Shown here in pieces: positions 24,001 to 35,300 of a stretch of DNA of 64,000 bases. Below the pieces are notes generated by a model. It was not told where the DNA came from. It did not search any database and was given only the letters and a program-made list of their open reading frames with translations. The stretch is taken from assembly GCA_944472135.2 (NCBI GenBank), contig OX235270.1:85507168-85571167 (forward strand), in the 5' to 3' direction. A program made the position numbers and the translations under genes. The DNA is from Trichobilharzia regenti (lineage: Eukaryota; Platyhelminthes; Trematoda; Strigeidida; Schistosomatidae). Within the stretch, counting starts at the first letter, position 1. Every line of letters begins with the position of its first letter.

Positions 24001-26275
24001 AGACTGTTGGGGGCGAGGAATCAGGACTACGCTGGATTACCAATTAGAAGACTCTAGAAGATCTGGATTTCGCGCGGGAGGAACAAACGAAAGAAAATTA
24101 AGCAGGCTTTAGACCAGGTAGATGGTGCATAGATCATATCTTCACTCTCCGACAGATTCTAGAACATAAACACACTTTTCGGCGTCCAACAATTGCCATA
24201 TTTCTTGACTTGAAGGCGGCCTTCGACTCCGTGGATCGAAAGGTACTATGGCAATGTCTGATTATGAAGCGAGTGCCGAAAAAGTTCATTGCACCAATCA
24301 AGGCACTTTATTCAAAATCATATAACCGTGTATGGGTTTATGGGGAATTGTCATCTGAATTGGTAACAACCAGTGGTGTCCGACAGGGATGTCCACTTTC
24401 CCCATTCCTGTTTAACTTCATCATAGATATGCTAATGGAAGTATCCTTAACTGAACGTAACGACTTAGGAATCGACTTGGTACCAGGGAATAGTCTTATG
24501 GACTTAAAATATGCAGATGACATAGTCCTGTTAGGGGAAGATGGTGACAAAATGCAGAGTCTTCTGAATACCTTGAACAGCAATCTTCGTATGTTTCGCA
24601 TGCGATTCGCCCCTGCAAAATGTAAGATGCTGCTACAGGACTGGACTACGTCAACTCCTAGCTTAGTGATAGGGAGTGAAGTGATAGAACATGTTGATCG
24701 CTTCACCTGTTTGGGAAGTTGTATCAGCACCAACGGACTGATTGGCGACGAAATCTCAGAACGGATCCAAAAAGCTTGAGCTGCTTTCGCTAACTTACAC
24801 TATCTCTGGCGTAGGCGTGACATCCGGCTATCAACCAAGGGACGTGTGTACTGCTCAGCAGTTCGCTCAGTCCTTCTCTATCGCTCTGAAACATGGCCAA
24901 TACGAGTTGAAGACATGAAAAGGTTGACTGCCTCCGATCATAGATGTTTGCGATCTCTTTCTCACGTTAGGTGGTTTAATAAGGTAAGTAATGTTGACGT
25001 TAGGCGTAGAGTGTTGGGCAAAGAGGGAAAATCAATCGACGAGGCTATAAAGTTACATAGATTGAGATGGCTCGGTCACGTGCTGCGCATGCCTAACCAT
25101 CGCCTCCACCGACGGGCATTACTAGCTGATATAGTTGCAGGTTGGAGAAGAGTAAGTGGTGGCCAAACAAAAACACGGCCTCATCAATCCATGAAATCTT
25201 TGACAGTTAAACTGAGTCAGGTAGGGAGATGCAGACTTCCGGGTTGGGGCCATCGGGACTCTAAGAATCAATGGCTGGAGACAACAGGTGACATGGCTCA
25301 AAATCGTTGTTAATGGCGCAGATGCATTCAGTTTCTGTAATCCTTCATATACCTTTCTACCATTACCCATTCTGTTTCACTCTTATACTTGTCAAACTCT
25401 ATTGATTCTCTTCACTCATCTTCTTGTCTACTTTTGTGTACAATTTGGAACGTGGCAACTCGAACTGGCGCACTTTGGTACCAAGTTCTATGTTGAATCC
25501 AGACAGAGACAGACAGGATTTCGCGCGTGGGTGATATATGTCCAATGTCACACAAAATTGAAGACTTGCAAGCGAAAACAAGACTGCAGGTGAACACAGA
25601 GAAGACGGAGGTGATGAAGATAACCAATCAACAGCAACAACAACCAACACCAATCACCATCAACGGGAGAGCTGTGACACAGGTTACTTCCTTCACTTAT
25701 CCAGGAAGCATAGTTTCAACTATAGGCTGAACGGACGAAGATGTTAAAGTCAGAATCAGAATCTAAAACCAGTTTGGAAATCTTCTGCACTAACTCAACA
25801 TAAAGAACAAGATTCGGATTTTCAGCAGAAATGTGAAGTCACTTCTTCTATACAGGTCAGAAACTTGCACTGCATATCACGAAAAGGATTCCTAACAGGT
25901 TGCAGACTTTCATCAACAGCTGCTTTTGCTGGCTCCATACTGAAGATCAAATGGCCAGAGAGAATAAGCAACAAAAAACTATGGATACGAACCAGCCAAG
26001 AGCCGATCGCTCAACAAATATGTAAGAGAAAGTAGATTGGATGGATCTGTCTGTCTGTCTGTCGGATGGATCGGACATACATTGAGGAGGCCGCCAAATG
26101 ACATCGGACGCCAGGCCATTGCTTGAGTGTAATCCAAATGGGAAGCGACGAGTGAGTCGTCCTAGGGTGATACGGAAATCGTGTGAGGAAGAGATGAGAG
26201 TTTGGTCAGTCGTGGATCTAGCTGAAGAGGACGGCAGAATACAGAAGCCCTATGTTGCACTCGGGACGTAAGGGA

Positions 26276-26325
<50 letters not shown>

Positions 26326-29300
26326 GTAACCGGTATGCGGTTATCTTATGTATGGAAATTCAACCACTCTTCATATTGAACCGCGTAGTAACTACTCAAA
26401 ATCTCGAAAATGTATTCTTCTCATTGTAAGTCAAATGGGACTAGTGGAGTGAATTTCACTATCCTATTTCACCTGTTGTCAGTCATATAAACATACTGCT
26501 AGGTCAATTTCTATCAAAAGGAATCATCACCACAAACTAAAAGACAGTGTAAAGACGACACTTAGATGACAGATGCATGCTAACCACTTAGAAGACATAC
26601 ATCACACAGAATTAAGTACACTTACATTTTAAACTGAAACCTGCATTTGTTTCCTTAAACTGTTTTATCTCTTTTATTGGTAGATTATTTTGAAGATCTC
26701 CACTGTTTTGAGGAAGTTATTTGAAAAGCATGGAATAGATTTTTTTTTGCATAACATAACTGTGTTCCAGTATTATCCAACACTCCAGCACAAATATTAC
26801 CTTAGGTTTAATTTATTTTACATCACATATATTTGATTTGTCGCATTCTATATCACTGTTAATATATGATACAAAAATCTGATATAGTCGATTAACCTAT
26901 TGATTATTGCTCAGGTAAAACTGTAACTTAATAATTGCATTGTACTTTTTTAAATTTAATCAAGTAGCAATAGTAATTATTGTGTATTGAGTTATCAAGG
27001 TGAAGGTCCAAAGCGTTACCCGGTCATGTCTTGCATCTATTCCACTGAAAATTAGACAGGTGTTCAGTTAACACATATTCTATTTTAGACATAACCATTG
27101 TAAAGAAATACATTTTTAGATCTTCAAGTGTTGGGTTGTAGGGATTTGACTGGTTTACAGGATTTCATCATGAGCTGATATTAGTTAGAGAACCATTGGA
27201 AAACCTGGGAGTACTGGTAGACAGCTGTTTCATCCTAGTTTGAGACTCTTCATCAGTACGCATCCACTGGGATTCGAACCCAGGACCTTCTGGTTACAAG
27301 GCGAGCTCGTATACCATTAAGTCACTGGGACCCGATCCAATGGCCCATGAATTCTAACTTCTGCCAACTCATCACATAGCGCGACCCCTAGCCAATGTCT
27401 TCGGCGAGTATTTGTCCTCACACCCGACCTGCTGCACCCTACTGAGGGGTCGCGCTATGTTGTGAAGTGGCAGAAGTTAGAATTCATGGGCCATTGGATC
27501 GGGTCCCAGTGGCTTAATGGTATACAAGCTCGCCTTGTAACCAGAAGGTCCTGGGTTCGAATCCCAGTGGATGCGTACTGATGAAGAGTCTCAAACTAGG
27601 ATGAAACAGCTGTCTACCAGTACTCCCAGGTTTTCCAATGGTTCTCTAACTAATGTCAGCCCATGATGAAATCCTGTAAACATTTTCAGATCATTGGAAT
27701 AGAACTGCCTTGGTGATCTCTCAAGTCATTAACAGTCAAGCAGAAACCACATATAACAACATAACTCGATAGTATTCCCATATGTCAACAAGTCCCACTA
27801 TCTCCGAAATTTGGAATAGATTATTTTAAAAGTTAAAATTGTATGCTCTTAAAGTAACAAAGAGTGTATGCGATTATGACAGTATTATCGACTTTGTACT
27901 ATGTCGTTCAACCAGTGGTTGTCATCAATCTGTACAAAGCTAGACAGTTTATGCTTCTCTTAGCTTGTAAGAGAAACAGTGCAGTACTTTACACTTGTGA
28001 GATATATATTTCTCTAAAAAAAAACTTTTCAGCCACTATCTCCGTTAAGGAAAGTAATGGTTTGGAGAATATAAAAAGTGCACTCTACCTTACATTTAGA
28101 CTGGAGTAGAGCGGTGGGAAACCGAACACTGCTTTAAATCAAATGAAATATTTTCCATATCAGTACAACTTGCACGACCCGATTTATTATTAGATTTTTC
28201 AGGTTAACCTTCCGAGTATGCCCTCATAAAGGTCAAGTAAACGTTTTCTCCCATGTCTTTTAGACTGAGGATGATCCGATTTACAATATCTTTTTAATGT
28301 GTTATTCGTACCTTTGAAATTCCATAAGGAATAAGCGTCGAACTTTATAAAGACTACACGATGAATTCTGAATTGTATCAAAGTTAATCCTGTTTTTACC
28401 TTTGTATTTTAAGTCAGTGTACACTAAAACCAAATGAAATACGATTGTGTGCTAGGATAGTGTAAAAAACACAATTCCAGCCTCACGAAAGATAAGGCTG
28501 GAAAGATTCTAGCCAAAAATTAAGCAATGAAGATTCTTGTTTTAAAAAGAATATGAACACCGATTTATGAGATGACACTGCGAAAGCGATATCCTACTGT
28601 TTGGATGTATAAGTGTGTGTGTGTGTGTGTGTGTGTAGGTCTTGATACCATATAACGTAACATTCTGATACTTAGTAAGTGAGATGTAAAATTTCCAGTT
28701 TGCTTACGAATTTTTCAGTGGTACAACCTGCAGGTAAAATAGTACAAGTGAAAAACCAGTTTTACCACATTATTTCAACAGATTGACGAATTGCATAATG
28801 TCTTGTCTAACTGAATACCACTTCAAAGCCTAAGGACACAGAGCAGTTATCACACTGGTTACCATAGTGACTGACAAACATTCTAAATAAAATCAACATT
28901 TATTGCTGCAACCAAATGTCAGCACAATCAGTAATAGAACATTGTAGAAACACAAACAAACAAAAAATTGGTTAATAGTATCAATAGCCAATTAATTACT
29001 GACTAAAATATAATGTTAGTGGCAAAAGTTATTACCACATTTTGGAAACACGAAAGCGAATTATGTACAACACATTCTGTAAAGCTTTTTGTTTATTGTT
29101 ATTTACTACAAGGATTAATGACTGTATTAGTCCAAACAATTATCATTTTTACATCAGAAAATACTACTCAGTCTTCTGGTACTACTGAGTTGGTATAGAA
29201 TATGTATGGAGTTTCATGTGCAACCAGAACACATACATAACCTTTGATATATCGAGAAAGAATATCACATAAATGGCAGGCAGAACAGATGCTGGGGAGC

Positions 29301-32300
29301 ATAAATGTTTTTTCTCTCTAAAAGACAATATACAAAGTACTAGAGTTCAAGAAACAGGCAGCATGCAATCTTGGCTAAGGCATACTTTGTTTTCAGCTCT
29401 GGTCAAAGGGATGTAAATGAAGTATTTAAGACACTATAGGTCTTCGCTGAGTTTTTGACCTCTTTCATCAATTGTGCAAGTCAGCAACATAACCATCAAG
29501 CTATTCATCAAATAACAATTCATTTTTTTTATCCAAATCGACTGTATATACCAATAGTTCATTAATAACCAATTAAACTTTAAAAGTAAAAGATTTGTTC
29601 GTACCTCAACGCTGACAACTGATTCAGTCCTACTCGAAGATCCATGACGTGTTCGAGAATCTCCAGTCTTGTGTATAGCATCCAAGCTACTTGTTGAAGT
29701 ATTATCTCCATGAATTACAGAATTAGTTGAACCACTTAAACTCCTTGTTCTTTCAGGAAAACCAACTGGGATACATGAGGGTGGTGCGTTTGTATTGCTT
29801 GTACAATGAAACATACGCCTTCTCGCTCGGTCATATACTTCCAAAAATGTAAACCGGAGATCAAAAGCATATTCTTTGCCTGTATAAGATAAATTCCATA
29901 AATGAGGAGTAACTATCAAATAGATGCAAATGAATATTAATTATCCATCAGTATGTTTCATGCAATACAATTTTGAACATAAATAGTAATGACTAAACCA
30001 CAACTGACTAGACATACTGCCAGTATGTTTAAAATATTTGATGACAATATTTACAATGATCCCAGTAATTTTTAGCTGACAAAAATTAATTCAAATGGAT
30101 TTCTGTATTTAACGGAAAGCAGCGATTTTTATATATTTCAAATACTCATCAGAAATGAATTGATGCCAAACTCTGTTTAAGCATTCTAGGGATGATTAAA
30201 CAAGAAATTGAAATCTCAGATGAGAAACTGTTTATAAAATAGTGATTAATTCGACTACCAAAGCCCCACCTATAGTGTACAACGCCGGATGGTCTAATGT
30301 CTCCTCTTACCTCACTCCCTTTTTCTTTTGATATAATCACTATTATCATCCGTGTTATGCCTATTTTCATTACTGACTTCACCAAGTCTACCATTGTCTA
30401 TTTTTTACCTACACGTATTAAAAAGAGGATTTCCAGAATGATGAATCATTGATACACAAACATCAGTCAGGAAATTTCTTTATCTAGGAATCATTTTGCA
30501 GGTGAATCGCGTTAAAAAATCTTATAAACATATGTCAATAGGAATGCATTTCTATAACTTCAGGGGGTGTTAATGTAGCTAGACGACATTTCAAAATGCA
30601 TAAACCAAATAGTTCAGATTTCCTCATTAATCATAATCATGTAAGCAGTGAATAAAGATTATACTCGACAATGCCTGGTCATACTTTTAGTACTATTTGT
30701 ACCTTAACTAATCAGTAATTATGTAGAAGTTTGTTATGTAAGATAAACTTCATTTCATATTAAAAATAAAAGAATTGAAAATCACAACTAACCATTATGA
30801 TCAAACATTGAAGAGAAGGACTCTCGTACAGTTTGATCAAGCAGAGATTGTTTTATTGAGTCACTATGGAAAAACGCGTGTACCTCAGTTATTGTACGAT
30901 AAAGAGCATAAGCTAAACGAGTTGATGATAACTGATAATTTTGGCCTTTCACACTGCCATCATCTTCGAGGAGATTTAATGTAACAACTCGTGCACTGTT
31001 AGTGATTGTGTGAACTCGACAAAATGGAAAACTACATTGTTTATGGGCAAAAAACAAAAAATAATGTGTATTAACATGGCATAATTGTTTGCAAAATTGT
31101 CAAAATATTATTTACACTAATAACACGGACACCGGTTTAGCCAATTTACTTAGTCACATATTTGAAAGCAATTAAACTGCTCACGGAAATATAAATTAAT
31201 TCTGAAGTGTTCCCCTGGTCTCCACTGGATACATGCATCAGTGAAACCGGCTAGCTGATTTAATACTTTACGAAATCATTAAAATGCCTTTATAGATTTA
31301 AATACTTCCAATAAAGAAAAATGAAAGGCCATTTCCTATATGTGTGAGTATTTTTTAACAAAACTTATGTTGACTGTTTTGGTAGAATACTCGTATTGCA
31401 AAAGGCTACTGAGAAATTGAATCAAATGGTCAACTTCAGTCGTGAAGCTTTCGAATAAATGTCCTAGATTATTCATATGTACACTACTGCAATACTGTTC
31501 ACTGGATGTTATTTTGTACACAATAATTATATGAAGATAAGAGCAATTAATTGTACCTGAATCTTCATCCCGTAAGAAATACTGCATCAGTGTGGGCTAT
31601 TTGAAATAAACAAAATAACATGAAATTATACTCTACCAAAATGTCCACGATATACACTTTAACTTCCAAACAGTTTCAACTCAAAAATTATTGAAATTTA
31701 GCCGTTAATTAAGTGATACACGTAAGTACCTAATACGTGTACTGTACTAATATACTAGCTAGAAATATATTTGATTCACATTTCTAAAGTTTTCCACCTT
31801 AATAATGGCATCAAACAGATCCAGAAAATGTAACTTTAAAAATAAACCCTCAATTAAATCCGCATCACCCATTCAGTTCATGACTTAGAGATTAACATAC
31901 TACAAATAAATTTGTTCAATAATCGTTCATATCTCATTATGTGAAATATTGAATAGCTTTGAGAAAGTGGGTACCAAATGATATTCATTATCAGTCATGT
32001 CTATAATTTTTCTATCACCTATTAAGATTAAGCACAATTTGTGAAATAAATCTATGTGATGGTTTAGTATTAAGTGTTCGTTGAGCAGACAACCACATTT
32101 TTGGGTGCACATAGTTCAAGGTTAAAAATGACTCAAACAGTCGTTTCATGTTACAATTATATCAATGAATGAACAGCAAAAGTATACAACTTCAAATCAA
32201 TTTACTGGATATGATATATAACTGAAAAGCTTGAGACTTTTATCGATATATACATATATTTATTAATACTCACTTTTGTCTTTAGACAATTAAAATATCA

Positions 32301-35300
32301 AACATTTCACAGAAAGAGTTCATGGAATGCGTTGACTTTACGGAATACTGAAGAAATTGTCATCAACTAACTGAAAAATTACTACACTACTTCTCCCTTA
32401 GTGGAAGCGTTCGGTGATAAAAACCAACTTGACTGACTGAAATTGTAGCGACTAACCACTTAAATAACTATGACACAGAAGTCTAAATAAGAACCGAGAA
32501 AAATTCAAATGGCTGATGTAATCTCAACATAAGAAAATAAGTTAAGTCATTCACAATTTTCGGAAATTAAGACTGGTTTGTTGGATAATCAGAAACAAAA
32601 ATTCATATCAACAGCGGAAACATATTAAGTATTATTATTATTGCTCCCTTGAGTTCCTAGTGGAACATAGGGCTTCAACTCCACGTCTCCACTTGCTTCT
32701 GTCTTCTGCTGTACTTTTCACCTGCATCCATGTTAGTCCATACTCTTTCAACTCCTCTTCACACGATCTCCTCCATGTCACCCTTGGACGTCCCAAGGTT
32801 TGGTAACGTACTGATCACAAAAGATGTGAAAGTATGCAAGCGAATTGGGGTTGGTGACTAGAATAACAATCTAATCCGTCTAGCATCTTCATCTATAGTT
32901 CCAGGTGACAGAACATTGAGCTGATAATCTCCTGTCAACTACGTATATTTAGCTAGTGCCTGAATCCACCTTGTGACTTTAAATAATTAAGTGTAAACAT
33001 GTTGGTTAGTTTAAAAATTAGATTCGCTGATGAAATAACACCACATTTTGCAGCAGACTTAGTCATCAAACGTTTTCAAACCACTCGATGTTATAGACTT
33101 TTAAGACAACTGTGGTCTGTGTGTAACCTTTTGACTGACATATAAGCATTAAAACCACCTTTAGTCCCTTTTAATGCTATGTAATCTTGGCTGCTGAGTA
33201 GCGCTGATGTCCCTCTCAGTACACATAATTAAACTCAGCTAGTGATATGTTCACTTATTTGCATTATATGGGGCTGTACACTTCCCAAAATCATTCGCAG
33301 TTGAATTTTATACTTTTTGAGAAGTTTGAGGACTAATCTGTCTGTCTGTTTTCGACATAGAACTTTGAGAACCAATAAATTAGCCAGAATAATAGTATAG
33401 CACACTAAAATCTCCATAATACTAGGTACATTACTGTTGATCAGCTTTTAGTAAAGGCTTCAATTCGCAAATTAGGTCTTGTATCGTACCAATATTTTTT
33501 CACAGCTGTAGTTGTTACCAACACTATCAATAATGCTGGAGAGTAATAATCAACATAGCTCCAAAGATTGTACCTGCAACTGGATAATACTATGTATCCC
33601 ACAAATGAACATTTAAAATATTTTAATCCCAAATTTGTGGGTTATCTTTATCAACAGTTAAACCAACAGCTCCATTTGTGACTAAGATTCTTGAATGCTT
33701 GAAGAAAACTGTTAGGCGGTTTAAACTGCATTGAAATTGGCCATAATCAATGCTTACTACGTGAGACAACCAGATTATTAACTTACAAATTAGAATAAAT
33801 TGTCGAGTATTGAGAAACAATATTTTTCAAAGGATCCGCTAATTAATACAATACTCTATTATCAGCGAGTCAGAAAGATATCCCATAGTTATCCACGCCA
33901 AAATAGGTGGAATGAGAATTGAACTCAAGAACTTTAGCAGAAAATGAAATGATTACGTCAACTAAACACATGCAATATACAAGGTAGTACGGTCTTCCCT
34001 AATCAGTGCTGGTTCCCACACTGTTGGAAATAGGATTTCTAGCAAAAATAAACTCCACTACAGAGTGCCGTGCGACTGTTGACATGTATCACAGAACGGC
34101 CCCTGGTGTTAGGGCTAAGGTTCCGTTTTTCACGTAATAGAACTAAAACTCATATAGCGTGAGTGATGCAATGCAGTACAGATAAAGAAATTATTTTGAA
34201 CAAATTAAGAAAGTGAGCGTTTTCATATGCCACTACCTCACTTATGTATTTCCAAAGTGAGCTGTTGCACAAAATTACTCATCAATTTACTAAATACCAT
34301 ATCTACAACATTTCTGAAGAGCATTTCTTGTGTACGCAAATGACCCACACAAACTGGGTAAATGACTACAACCATTAGAAACAGAATTAAAAAGGGGATT
34401 GACGCAAAACTAACAGTCAAGGATGTCTGAAAAATTAAGAATTAAGAGCAAAACAAGTCTTTGATTTTGAACGAGCTGGAGTACTTAAGAGGAAGTTTAT
34501 TTACATGCAACGTTATGAGTAATTAAAAATCTATCTTGCAGATAGTATCATGTGTCGGATAACAGCTTGCAATAGGACTAAAGTAAGGTAAAACCACCTA
34601 GTAAATGTCTCAGAGGCCGATAGCACTTCTTTTAGATACTTCAGCATACTTCATAATTGTCGTTTCATAAAGCAAACAAAAGCTAAGATGTAGAAGAATG
34701 AAATTGACCACATATTCCTGACAAAATGTAAGCTTAAATGTAGCCCGTTCCGAATATGAGAGTGAAACTTGTAGGTATGGTAATTGTAGTACAAACTAAA
34801 AACGAAATACATGGGGTGCTTTAATTTCCTAACGAATCAAACATTATAAATAGGCTATGTATGTTATCATCGTTATCTATACTGGCACCTTTCTGTCTGG
34901 TTAATAAGGTGTTATAACTGGATCTATCTGGGTCTGAAAATGATCGCGTTTAAGTGAGACTGGGTTTAACAAATGGACAAATTAGTGGGATCTAAAATAC
35001 ACTTACCGTTCGATAACCTCTCCAGTTGAATTGCAGATAACTATATCATTTGGTCCAATACCAAGCAATAACTTGCGGTCGAATATGTCCTTGATATCAT
35101 AAAAGTAGGTCCCATAAGACGGGAATTCTCTAGAGACGATTGACAGAAGCTCATATTTAGCATGTGCTATGGTGATATCCTTTAAGTCTTGGTGAAATCT
35201 GGCGGCCATGCGAATGGCTTCCGGAGGAATTTCATGGCGGCACTCAGGCCAAAAGCAAGCATACTTGCATGGCGTGGTATTAGGATTGTAGTTACCAAAC

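Larger units (their letters stand above)
21575..26280 (+). mobile_element. Near full-length RTE-like element (family A), split by nested insertions
   Basis: The 5' leader (CCAGCCCCAAGCCCAGG) starts near 21590. Next come an AP-endonuclease domain in broken frames (a start like TMGTCNVRTM, then NENGELVADFCSFNDLVIGG, TWISPDRHTTNQID, RRGADVVSDHHLV) and the polymerase (GKAAGPDD, QAGLRKGKSCADQIATL, a RQDCPLSPTIF motif B). The catalytic FADD region (at 24065) is interrupted by a 1.44-kb family B element and resumes at 25516. The C-terminal WIGH-type region follows, and the element ends at 26280 with a TA repeat. Without its inserts it is about 3.2 kb, the usual length for the RTE clade. Many stops and frameshifts make it inactive. 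It lies antisense to MYLIP in intron 5. Confidence 0.88.
18086..29604 (-). other. MYLIP intron 5 (11.5 kb, transposon-filled)
   Basis: The GT donor is at 29604-29603 and the AG acceptor at 18087-18086. The contents from 3' to 5' are an SR2-like tail, a tRNA SINE, a PLE end, a near-complete RTE-like element with nested insertions, two head-to-head hammerhead SINEs and a GT microsatellite. Parts not listed separately (18.6-19.5, 20.6-21.5, 26.4-27.1, 27.7-28.6 and 28.7-29.6 kb) show no gene. Confidence 0.85.
31032..35006 (-). other. MYLIP intron 3 (about 4.0 kb)
   Basis: The donor is GTAAGT at 35006 and the acceptor AATGTAG at 31032. It contains only two small repeat fragments (32630-32796 and 33337-33367). 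The remainder has no recognisable gene. Confidence 0.85.

Noticed and set aside
27480..27580. Possible tRNA gene near the hammerhead
   Set aside because: It has a good B box but is repeated at 27.2 and 58.5 kb with the same downstream ribozyme, so it is a SINE.
34238..34420. Candidate extra MYLIP exon with a hydrophobic stretch
   Set aside because: Exons 3 and 4 join in phase and align continuously with the family. This frame has no FERM similarity.
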